A stretch of 8,232 bases of DNA from JBDHTS01 sp044220535 (GCA_044220535.1 JBGAQU010000096.1:1-8232), one strand, 5' to 3'. Positions 1-5,742 are shown, counted from the first letter of the stretch. Translations and numbers: made by a program. Notes: generated by a model not told the origin, from the sequence alone.

Positions 1-1
1 G

Positions 2-1168
2 CAGCCTTTTTCGGATATCACCACAAAACGCATCCAGGATTACCCGGACGCCATTGCCAGCCGCGAAGGCGATGTCAGCGGCACGGCTTGGCAGGATGCG
101 CATGGCCGCATCATGCTGACCGCTTCGGCCCCCATCATAAAATCAGGCCGGTCCATGGGTGTGGTGCATTTAACCCGCGAGGGACGGGAGATCGAGGAGG
201 CGATGATCCAGGTGCGCTTCGACGTCGTCACCGTGTTCCTGGGCGCCCTCAGCATCACCATCTTTTTGTCCATGTATCTGGCAGGCGCGATCGGCAGGCC
301 GCTGAAAAAATTGGCGCGGGCGGCAGAGGCGGTGCGCCTCGGCCAGGGCCGTAACATTGAAATCCCGGATTTAAGCCATCGCGGCGATGAAATCGGCGAA
401 TTGTCCGAATCCCTGCGTGATATGACCAAAGCCCTGTGGGACCGTATGGATACGATCGAACGCTTCGCCGCCGATGTCAGCCATGAAATCAAAAACCCCC
501 TGACCTCCCTGCGCAGCGCGGTGGAAACGGTTGAGGTCGTCAAAAGCAAACAGGATCGCGACCGTCTGATGGATATCATCCGCCATGACGTCCAGCGCAT
601 GGATAGGCTGATCAGCGATATTTCCAGCGCCTCGCGCCTCGATACGGAATTGCTGCGGGAGGAAATGGGCCCGGTCGATATCAACGCCCTGTTGCTGAAA
701 CTGGCCGACGCCCATCGTCTGCCTTTGGCCCGCGTCAGCGATGACGGCGATGGGGAAGATGCTGTGCGTCTGATCCTGCCCGCGCCCGGCATGGCCGTCG
801 TGCGCGGTAATGACAGCCGCCTGGCGCGCGGTTTTGACAATTTGATCGCCAATGCGATTTCTTTCTCGCCACCTGGCCGCCCGGTTCTGATCACGGTAAC
901 GGTGACTGAAAATAAAGACCAGGTCTGCGTGATAGTGGACGATGAAGGCCCGGGCATCCCGGAAAACAAGCTGGAGAATATTTTCGAACGGTTTTACACC
1001 GAGCGCCCGAAACATGAGGATTACGGCAGCCACTCCGGCCTCGGCCTGTCCATCGCCCGCCAGATTTTCCGCGCCCATGGCGGCACAATCCGCGCCGAAA
1101 ACCGCCGCAGCATTGACGGCACGGTCGCAGGCGCACGCTTTACTGTGATGCTGGACCGGATCGGTTAA
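2..1168 (+). CDS. chvG: ChvG-type sensor histidine kinase, 5' end missing
   Basis: Inner-membrane sensor kinase that, in known family members (ChvG/ExoS/BvrS), phosphorylates the response regulator ChvI in response to acid or envelope stress. The frame is open from base 2, so the gene starts left of the window; 388 residues are visible. In order (counting from the first full codon): the end of the periplasmic sensor domain; a membrane segment at about 75-97; a HAMP linker to about 145; an H-box with motif FAADVSHEIKNPLTSL, phospho-accepting His about 161 (bases 482-484); an N-box with Asn about 284; a G1 box DEGPGI at about 314; and a G2 box HSGLGLSIA near the C-terminus. All catalytic boxes look intact. 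The FAADV-HE-KNPLTSLRSAVET signature is distinctive of ChvG. Its TAA stop shares the palindrome TTAA with the stop of the opposing gene. The usual downstream neighbour hprK is not here. Confidence 0.93.
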   Translation, partial: QPFSDITTKRIQDYPDAIASREGDVSGTAWQDAHGRIMLTASAPIIKSGRSMGVVHLTREGREIEEAMIQVRFDVVTVFLGALSITIFLSMYLAGAIGRPLKKLARAAEAVRLGQGRNIEIPDLSHRGDEIGELSESLRDMTKALWDRMDTIERFAADVSHEIKNPLTSLRSAVETVEVVKSKQDRDRLMDIIRHDVQRMDRLISDISSASRLDTELLREEMGPVDINALLLKLADAHRLPLARVSDDGDGEDAVRLILPAPGMAVVRGNDSRLARGFDNLIANAISFSPPGRPVLITVTVTENKDQVCVIVDDEGPGIPENKLENIFERFYTERPKHEDYGSHSGLGLSIARQIFRAHGGTIRAENRRSIDGTVAGARFTVMLDRIG

Positions 1169-1503
1169 TCGAAGGTCGGGACTTGTCCGGGGAAATTCAC
1201 CTCAACCGTCATCAAACCAACATCGTCCGCTCTTTTGAAAGCCATGTTTAAGGCATCGAGAGCTTGAGGAAATTGCTGGCTGCGGGAACTCGCATAACCG
1301 CGCAAATCGAATGTGTCTTTTAATGACAAGCGGGTTTCAGACAAATTGGCCAGTTTGAAAATAACCGATGTTCCATCCCGCGTTCCGTTTGTTTCAAAAC
1401 GAAGAAAAGATCGTATCAGGGGAAGTTGCCAATGCGCAGAGTCTTTGGCCGGCACATTTTGCATTATCACAGGACGCCCGAATTGGTTTAAATCCTCCGT
1501 CAT
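1165..1503 (-). CDS. Hypothetical protein, 112 aa, coupled to the acetyltransferase
   Basis: I do not recognise a family. The protein starts MTEDLNQFGRPV and ends FPGQVPTFD. It has no signal peptide or membrane segment, and mixed charged and polar content suggests a small cytosolic protein. ATG at 1503 is chosen over an in-frame ATG at 1515 for two reasons: it overlaps the TGA of the upstream acetyltransferase as ATGA (1500-1503), and a perfect GGAGG (complement of 1509-1513) lies 5 bases before it. This geometry indicates translational coupling and one transcript with the acetyltransferase. The stop TAA interleaves with the chvG stop (TTAA at 1165-1168), so the two transcripts converge with no intergenic space. 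Base composition is about 46% G+C, well below chvG, which suggests separate ancestry. It is probably a real gene because of the strong start signals; its function is unknown. Confidence 0.72.
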   Translation of the reverse strand: MTEDLNQFGRPVIMQNVPAKDSAHWQLPLIRSFLRFETNGTRDGTSVIFKLANLSETRLSLKDTFDLRGYASSRSQQFPQALDALNMAFKRADDVGLMTVEVNFPGQVPTFD

Positions 1504-2111
1504 ACCGGCCTCCATAAAGCAGGACTACGCTGCCTTAACGCTACAGAGGCATGAAGATCGCGCCTCTGTCTTAAAATCCGGTCATATATATAGGCGGATT
1601 GTTTTGGGTCATCGACATTGTGGTCGGCTTCTGTGCGACGACGAAAGCCGTTTTGTTCAAAAATAGCCTGCGTACCGGTATTGTCGATTTTAACGCGTGC
1701 CGACATTTGAGCGGCGCCTTGTGACATGGCATAGCGCACACCGGCAGCGATAAGATCTTTCGAAATACGATACCCCTGGCAGGCCGGATGAACGGATAAA
1801 GCTTGCAGCGTGCTACCACCGTCCCCATCCATATGGATCACAGCCTGACCCGCCAGCCGGTTATGAATCAGGACGCCGATCATCGCATTGTCGCGGAAAA
1901 AATCGAGGTCATAATCTTTCAGATAATGTTTTTTATCCTCTGCGCTCAAATCGCGAATGGATTCATGAAACGCATAGGACTGCCCTGCATGTTCAGGACC
2001 CAACAGAACAATCTGCGCCGCGCCATCCGCAGCGTAAGCCAGATGCGTTACACCATTTTTCCTGACGGCAGAAAGTCCGAAGAGTTTGGTGATACTGAGG
2101 TCGGTAAGCAT
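1500..2111 (-). CDS. GNAT-like N-acetyltransferase
   Basis: Predicted acetyl-CoA-dependent acyltransferase of the GNAT fold, 203 aa; the substrate is unknown. Supporting features are a strand pair at about 78-94 (MIGVLIHNRLAGQAVIHMD), a motif A-like strand and helix at about 103-127 (LQALSVHPACQGYRISKDLI) and a motif B-like segment at about 144-156 (NTGTQAIFEQNGF). The acetyl-CoA loop (CQGYRI) departs from the usual Q/R-x-x-G-x-G/A pattern, so the assignment is moderate. The start is ATG at 2111, with AGGA (complement of 2120-2123) 8 bases upstream; an earlier in-frame TTG at 2132 lacks such a site. It is the first gene of a two-gene minus-strand unit, overlapping the 112-aa gene by ATGA. Composition is about 50% G+C, lower than chvG and rapZ. 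The last 20 or so residues are basic and not typical of the fold. Confidence 0.75.
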   Translation of the reverse strand: MLTDLSITKLFGLSAVRKNGVTHLAYAADGAAQIVLLGPEHAGQSYAFHESIRDLSAEDKKHYLKDYDLDFFRDNAMIGVLIHNRLAGQAVIHMDGDGGSTLQALSVHPACQGYRISKDLIAAGVRYAMSQGAAQMSARVKIDNTGTQAIFEQNGFRRRTEADHNVDDPKQSAYIYDRILRQRRDLHASVALRQRSPALWRPV

Positions 2112-2112
2112 G

Positions 2113-2188
2113 TCTGAAATCCTGAAATTCAATCTGTTGCACGGCGTTCCGGGAGGGGGCGTCCCGTCGGTCGGCTTTGGATTTCAGA
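2113..2188. repeat. 10-base inverted repeat in the acetyltransferase leader
   Basis: TCTGAAATCC at 2113-2122 is exactly the reverse complement of GGATTTCAGA at 2179-2188, with 56 bases between them. In a minus-strand transcript the arms could pair, and the downstream arm covers most of the AGGA ribosome binding site of the acetyltransferase and ends one base before its ATG. A translational switch or an operator are both possible; neither is shown. Confidence 0.5.
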
Positions 2189-2279
2189 TGAGATGAAAAC
2201 CCTCGCGACCGGCGGTCAGCGCGGCGGTCGTCGGCAGGAACGGCCGGAGATATGGACCAGATTTGTTTTCATGAAGACG

Positions 2280-2308
2280 AATATGAATAAACATCGGGAA
2301 AATGTCAA
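2280..2308 (-). promoter_or_regulatory. Putative sigma-70 type promoter for the acetyltransferase unit
   Basis: On the minus strand a perfect TTGACA (complement of 2303-2308) is followed after 17 bases by CATATT (complement of 2280-2285), 4 of 6 matches to the -10 consensus. It points at the acetyltransferase and would give a 5' leader of roughly 160 bases. Inferred from sequence alone. Confidence 0.45.
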
Positions 2309-2365
2309 ACTTTTTTTGCGCCGCACAGGGTTTTTTTATGCAGGGTCCATGGTACAAAGAAGGGG

Positions 2366-3217
2366 ATGAAACAAGCCCAGAGCGATACACCCCTTTTAAT
2401 CCTGACCGGCCTGTCCGGCGCGGGGATGTCCTCGGCCCTTAAGCATCTGGAGGATATGGGGTATGAAGCGTTCGACAACTTCCCTTTATCCCTCGCCGAC
2501 CAGCTGATGAACGATCCGGCGGCCACCGGCCACCCGGTCGCCATTGGCATCGATACGCGCAGCCGCGCTTTCTCACCCGAGCACCTGATCAAGGCGGCAA
2601 CGCGGCTGAAGGCCCGCCTGATCTACCTGACCGCCGATGATACCGCCCTGCATAAACGCTTCACCGAAACTCGGCGCCGCCACCCCATGGCCAAAGACCG
2701 CCCGGTCAGCGCGGGCATCCAGCGGGAAAAGGAATGGCTCTACGCCCTGAAAGACGCGGCGGACACGGTCATCGACACCTCCGATTTATCAGTCCACGAT
2801 TTGCGCCACCGGCTGGAGGCGTTATGCGGGCTGGACGGCGGACGGCCCTTGACCGTGACCCTGCTCTCCTTCGCTTTCCGCCACGGCCTGCCGCGCGATG
2901 CGGATATGGTGTTCGACGCACGGTTCCTGCGCAATCCGCATTGGGACCCGGTTTTGAAACCCATGACCGGCCTGGACCAGCCCGTGCGCGACTACGTGAT
3001 TGAGGACGAAGCCTTTGCGCCCTTCCTGACCCATCTGCAATCCCTGATCCATCCCCTGCTGCCGCGTTTCGCGGTGGAAGGCAAAAGCTACCTGACGCTC
3101 GCCTTCGGCTGCACCGGCGGCAAGCACCGCTCCGTGACCCTGGTCGAGATTTTTAAATCATGGCTGGAAAATCAAGGCCTTAATGTCACCGTGCAGCACC
3201 GCGATCTGGGGCGGTGA
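2366..3217 (+). CDS. rapZ: RapZ family nucleotide-binding protein
   Basis: Member of the RapZ (YvcJ/YhbJ) family. In enterobacteria RapZ is an RNase E adaptor controlling glmS small RNAs; in Alphaproteobacteria the role is less clear. The length, 283 aa, is normal. Seen: a Walker A region at 15-22 reading GLSGAGMS; the conserved block LEDMGYEAFDNFPLSL right after it; TETRRRHPM in the middle; LLSFAFRHGLPRDADMVFDARFLRNP at the start of the C-terminal domain; and the family signature GCTGGKHRSV near the end. The Walker A lysine is methionine at residue 21 (bases 2426-2428, one base away from AAG). ATG at 2366 is the only reasonable start: no in-frame start lies upstream, although the purine run AAGAAGGGG sits unusually close to it. 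hprK upstream and manX and ptsH downstream, its usual partners, are missing here. G+C is high (sampled lines about 65-70%), like the other framework genes. Confidence 0.93.
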   Translation: MKQAQSDTPLLILTGLSGAGMSSALKHLEDMGYEAFDNFPLSLADQLMNDPAATGHPVAIGIDTRSRAFSPEHLIKAATRLKARLIYLTADDTALHKRFTETRRRHPMAKDRPVSAGIQREKEWLYALKDAADTVIDTSDLSVHDLRHRLEALCGLDGGRPLTVTLLSFAFRHGLPRDADMVFDARFLRNPHWDPVLKPMTGLDQPVRDYVIEDEAFAPFLTHLQSLIHPLLPRFAVEGKSYLTLAFGCTGGKHRSVTLVEIFKSWLENQGLNVTVQHRDLGR

Positions 3218-3237
3218 CCCAAGCGATGGACCTTGTG

Positions 3238-3249
3238 TTTGCATGCAAA
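3238..3249. repeat. 12-base palindrome between convergent stops
   Basis: TTTGCATGCAAA is a perfect palindrome lying in the 58-base gap between the stops of rapZ (+) and the 150-aa gene (-), followed on the + strand by ATTTTC. It may be a weak two-way transcription end point or a protein site. It has no loop, so it is a poor classical terminator. Confidence 0.3.
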
Positions 3250-3275
3250 ATTTTCAAGAACAAGCCGTAGCGAAA

Positions 3276-3728
3276 TTACATAGTAGGCGCTGTTGGACGC
3301 GCGGCTGGCGACACAGCCGGATTTCTTTGAACCTTAATGGTCTTCAACATGCCAGCCAGAACGCCTGGTTCGGATAACGTATCGCACGCTATAGTCAAAA
3401 TATCCGGGGGACAGGCTGGCACAGGATAGATCAGGACTTCGGAACAATCGTTATGCGCTTCGCCGCGCTGTAAATGTATGACTACGCCCTTATCGGCACG
3501 TCTTAAATTCTGACGAACGCCAGATTCCGAAGCTCTTTCAACGGAAGGATTGCCACTCAAAATACTGGCCATGTTCTGCGTGATCGTTCTTAACGTTTCA
3601 GGCTTTAAGGGCTGGCCACGCAAATGGATCAAGCTCAGGACGGATATTTCACTGTCTCCAACAACGGCACAGACATCCCCTGAACTTCCCATTGTAGATT
3701 CATTAGAAACTTTAGCTCTAAAAATCAT
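3276..3728 (-). CDS. Hypothetical protein, 150 aa
   Basis: No family recognised. The open frame extends much further upstream, but there it is only the antisense of ahcY. ATG at 3728, preceded by AAGGAT (complement of 3736-3741) with 7 bases between, gives a sensible 150-residue protein starting MIFRAKVSNEST. The visible core is a predicted strand-helix section ISVLSLIHLRGQPLKPETLR followed by a helix TITQNMASIL; there is no signal peptide or membrane segment, and the tail is rich in Ala and Pro. It lies between rapZ and ahcY, exactly where manX (EIIA) and ptsH (HPr) usually sit, but on the opposite strand. It resembles neither: the HPr active-site histidine context and EIIA motifs are absent. 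Composition is about 47% G+C against 60-70% in its flanks, suggesting a later arrival. It is divergent from ahcY across a 105-base gap that must hold promoters for both. Confidence 0.62.
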   Translation of the reverse strand: MIFRAKVSNESTMGSSGDVCAVVGDSEISVLSLIHLRGQPLKPETLRTITQNMASILSGNPSVERASESGVRQNLRRADKGVVIHLQRGEAHNDCSEVLIYPVPACPPDILTIACDTLSEPGVLAGMLKTIKVQRNPAVSPAARPTAPTM

Positions 3729-3833
3729 GTGATTTATCCTTTTAAAACCTCGGAAAGGCTTGCTATCCGCCCTTTTTGTCTTTAATTCTTGCCACAGAAT
3801 AGTAAATATTTCGTGAAATCCAAGGAGTTTCCC

Positions 3834-4373
3834 ATGCCCGCTGCCCCCAAAGCCGTTCAAAACGACTATAAAGTCAAGGACATCACCCTGGCCGATTGGG
3901 GCCGGAAGGAACTGAACATCGCCGAAACCGAAATGCCCGGCCTGATGGCGATCCGTAAGGAATACGGCCCGAAACAGCCTTTGAAGGGCGCACGCATCGC
4001 CGGTTGCCTGCACATGACCATCCAGACGGCGGTCCTGATCGAAACCCTGACCGCCTTGGGCGCCGAAGTGCGCTGGTCCTCCTGTAACATCTTCTCGACC
4101 CAGGACCATGCCGCCGCCGCCATCGCCGCGACCGGCGTCCCGGTCTTCGCCTGGAAAGGCCAGACCAATGAGGAAGCGGAGCAATGCATCCATGACACCA
4201 TCACCGGCCCCGGCGGCTGGACCGCCAACATGATCCTGGACGATGGCGGCGACCTGACCGCCATCATGCACAAGGATTATCCTGAGCTGATCAAGGCCGT
4301 GAAAGGCATTTCGGAGGAAACCACCACGGGCGTTCACCGCCTGCATGAAATGGCGAAGAAAGGCACGCGTTGA
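3834..4373 (+). CDS. ahcY: AhcY N-terminal fragment (substrate domain)
   Basis: 179 residues as written. It holds the first part of the substrate-binding domain: the adenine-binding LHMT at 59-62, WSSCNIFSTQDHAAAAIA at 81-98, the catalytic Asp at about 137 in MILDDGGD and the catalytic Glu at about 162 in GISEETTTG. It lacks the catalytic Lys and Asp and the whole NAD domain, so it could not be active alone. The ribosome binding site is good. Confidence 0.75.
   Translation: MPAAPKAVQNDYKVKDITLADWGRKELNIAETEMPGLMAIRKEYGPKQPLKGARIAGCLHMTIQTAVLIETLTALGAEVRWSSCNIFSTQDHAAAAIAATGVPVFAWKGQTNEEAEQCIHDTITGPGGWTANMILDDGGDLTAIMHKDYPELIKAVKGISEETTTGVHRLHEMAKKGTR
4366..4369 (+). other. ahcY: Frameshift site: CG dinucleotide repeat in ahcY
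   Basis: CGCG directly follows GGCA. Deleting either CG restores the frame with the exact family residues GTLKVPAINV. There is no long homopolymer or heptamer slippery sequence here, which argues against programmed frameshifting. Confidence 0.8.
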
Positions 4374-5149
4374 AAGTGCCTGCGATCAACGTGAACGACT
4401 CCGTGACCAAGTCAAAATTCGACAATAAATACGGCTGCCGCGAATCCCTGGTGGATTCGATCCGCCGCGGCACGGATGTGATGATGGCCGGTAAGGTCGC
4501 CGTCGTCGCCGGCTTCGGCGATGTCGGCAAGGGTTCCGCCGAGTCTCTCCGCCATGGCGGCTGCCGCGTCCTGGTGACCGAGGCTGACCCGATCTGCGCC
4601 CTGCAGGCCGCGATGGAAGGCTTTGAGGTTGTGACCATGGAAGACGCCGTGCCCCGCGCCGATATCTTCGTCACCGCCACAGGCAATGTCGACGTCATCA
4701 CCATGGACCATATGCGTGGCATGAAGGACCGTGCGATCGTTTGCAACATCGGCCATTTCGACAACGAAATCCAGGTCGAGCCGTTGCGTAACCTGAAATG
4801 GCACAACGTCAAGCCGCAGGTGGATGAGATTGAATTCCCCGACGGCAAGCGCATCATCCTGCTGGCCGAAGGCCGCCTCGTGAACCTCGGCTGCGGCACG
4901 GGCCACCCGAGCTTCGTCATGTCGGCATCCTTCACCAACCAGACCCTGGCGCAGATCGAACTCTGGACCAATGCTTCGAAATACAAGAGCGGCGAAGTCT
5001 ATGTCCTGCCCAAACATCTGGACGAAAAAGTCGCAGCCCTGCACCTCGAAAAACTCGGCGCAAAACTGACCAAAATGACCAAGGCCCAGGCCGACTATAT
5101 CGGCGTCGGCGAAAAAGGCCCGTTCAAGTCGGAGGCCTATCGCTACTAA
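4370..5149 (+). CDS. ahcY: AhcY C-terminal fragment (catalytic Lys/Asp and NAD domain)
   Basis: 259 codons beginning at a TTG that overlaps the TGA of the first fragment as TTGA. AAAGG at 4359-4363 lies 6 bases before it, so re-initiation is conceivable; GTG at 4376 is an alternative. It carries the catalytic Lys (residue 14) and Asp (residue 18) in SVTKSKFDN, the NAD-binding loop GFGDVGKG at 48-55, NIGHFDNEI, and the conserved end GPFKSEAYRY that closes over the neighbouring subunit's NAD site. More likely it is the second half of one interrupted gene than an independent protein. Confidence 0.72.
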   Translation: MKVPAINVNDSVTKSKFDNKYGCRESLVDSIRRGTDVMMAGKVAVVAGFGDVGKGSAESLRHGGCRVLVTEADPICALQAAMEGFEVVTMEDAVPRADIFVTATGNVDVITMDHMRGMKDRAIVCNIGHFDNEIQVEPLRNLKWHNVKPQVDEIEFPDGKRIILLAEGRLVNLGCGTGHPSFVMSASFTNQTLAQIELWTNASKYKSGEVYVLPKHLDEKVAALHLEKLGAKLTKMTKAQADYIGVGEKGPFKSEAYRY

Positions 5150-5168
5150 GTCATTTCGAACGTCACTT

Positions 5169-5200
5169 AAAAAACCCGGCATGACCATGCCGGGTTTTTT
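5169..5200 (+). terminator. Rho-independent terminator after ahcY
   Basis: An 8-pair stem CCCGGCAT (5175-5182) / ATGCCGGG (5187-5194) with a 4-base loop GACC, followed by TTTTTT (5195-5200) and preceded by AAAAAA (5169-5174). It begins 19 bases after the ahcY stop and is symmetrical enough to work from either side. Confidence 0.93.
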
Positions 5201-5227
5201 GACAAATATAAAAGAATTGTCTAAAAC
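5199..5227 (+). promoter_or_regulatory. Putative promoter overlapping the ahcY terminator tail
   Basis: A perfect TTGACA at 5199-5204, beginning in the terminator's T-run, is followed after 17 bases by TAAAAC at 5222-5227 (4 of 6 matches). The predicted RNA start near 5234 leaves a leader of about 18 bases containing the AAGGAG ribosome binding site (5236-5241) of the 139-aa gene. Confidence 0.55.
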
Positions 5228-5251
5228 TGCCGAAAAAGGAGATTGTACATA

Positions 5252-5671
5252 ATGATAAATAAAACAGACGCTTATATTCTTGAACATTTACGGCAGGTTG
5301 GTCTAAGCGGCCAACCGCTATCCAATGTTTTTGCCGTTTTGCCGTTTGAACGGCAGGAAACATATGAATCTTTAAGGCAGCTGACGGATAATGGTTTAGT
5401 AAAACTGGTATTGTCAGCGGATGGTTTGCTAGACGGATATGACCTGACGTCACTCGATAATCTCGACCCCTATAGCTTAAAACCTGACGCCTTTATGACG
5501 AATGCTTGTATAACCCTGCGCGGCCTGTTCAAAGCTGGCTGGTCAAAGGATGCGGCGCCGCGCAGATGGTCCGTGCTTGGTGAATGCGCCAAAAAAATTC
5601 CGGATTGCGTTGAACGAACCCTTTATCATGTTGGTCGTAACATCGCGTACACAAGGTCACCGGAAAGATAA
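5252..5671 (+). CDS. Hypothetical protein, 139 aa, possible winged-helix N-terminus
   Basis: No family recognised with confidence. ATG at 5252 is chosen because AAGGAG at 5236-5241 is 10 bases away; an in-frame TTG at 5243 would sit one base from that site. Residues 1-57 read like a helix-turn-helix with a wing: a helix around DAYILEHLRQVG, a helix around LSNVFAVLPF, a third helix ERQETYESLRQLTDNG, then a strand LVKLVLSADG typical of 'learn the state, then report' MarR/ArsR-like folds. This is inference by pattern only. The C-terminal half (CITLRGLFKAGW ... CVERTLYHVGRNIAYTR) is unassigned; it has three cysteines and is basic at the end. The gene stands alone between two terminators with its own promoter candidate. 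G+C is about 45%, well below ahcY and divL, and it interrupts a gene order often seen as adjacent, so recent acquisition is plausible. Confidence 0.7.
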   Translation: MINKTDAYILEHLRQVGLSGQPLSNVFAVLPFERQETYESLRQLTDNGLVKLVLSADGLLDGYDLTSLDNLDPYSLKPDAFMTNACITLRGLFKAGWSKDAAPRRWSVLGECAKKIPDCVERTLYHVGRNIAYTRSPER

Positions 5672-5712
5672 CTCAAAAAAAATTACATGCTCTGGCATGA
5701 TCATTCCTGCAC

Positions 5713-5742
5713 CAAGCCCGCTTGTCCTTTCAGGCGGGCTTG
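5713..5742 (+). terminator. Terminator-like hairpin before the divL-like gene
   Basis: A 9-pair stem CAAGCCCGC (5713-5721) / GCGGGCTTG (5734-5742) with a 12-base loop and a short mixed tail TTTACACTTT. It lies 42 bases after the stop of the 139-aa gene. The T-tail is weak, so efficiency is uncertain. Confidence 0.65.

Larger units (their letters stand above)
3834..5149 (+). pseudogene. ahcY: Adenosylhomocysteinase gene, split by a 2-base frameshift
   Basis: AhcY hydrolyses S-adenosyl-L-homocysteine to adenosine and homocysteine (NAD-dependent, cytosolic), removing the inhibitory by-product of methyltransferases. Here the reading frame breaks at 4366-4369: frame 1 ends ...MAKKGTR-stop at 4371-4373, and the homologous protein continues at 4370 as LKVPAINVND. 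Removing one CG from ACGCGTTG restores GTLKVPAINVND, the expected family sequence, and a 437-residue protein. That is the short form, lacking the insert of about 40 residues found in many bacterial AhcY proteins and closer to the eukaryotic length. All other family landmarks are intact on both sides, including the C-terminal GPF...YRY. The start is ATG 3834, with AAGGAG at 3822-3827 and a spacing of 6. Either the frameshift is a sequencing or assembly error, or it is a very recent mutation; the lack of any other decay favours the first. Confidence 0.9.

Noticed and set aside
371..1078. Minus-strand open frames opposite chvG
   Set aside because: Antisense frames of a GC-rich gene with typical kinase motifs on the + strand; no start signals.
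2260..2295. Plus-strand promoter TTGTTT ... AATAAA for rapZ
   Set aside because: The -10 match is poor at 17-base spacing and better boxes fall at the wrong distance.
3301..3325. Hairpin CGGCTG / CAGCCG with a following ATTTCTTT as a rapZ terminator
   Set aside because: The stem is only 6 pairs, it lies inside the 150-aa gene, and the T-run is interrupted.
3729..3833. Promoters or an SAH/SAM riboswitch upstream of ahcY
   Set aside because: No convincing -35/-10 pair on the + strand. On the minus strand TTGGAT-16-TATTCT is only a weak candidate. The gap of 105 bases shows no structure I can match to a known riboswitch.
3729..4346. Long minus-strand open frame extending the 150-aa gene upstream across ahcY
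   Set aside because: This part is the antisense of a clearly conserved enzyme, and the ATG at 3728 has a good ribosome site.
4359..4376. Programmed ribosomal frameshift in ahcY
   Set aside because: No slippery heptamer or clear downstream structure, and programmed frameshifting is not known for this family; a CG duplication explains it more simply.
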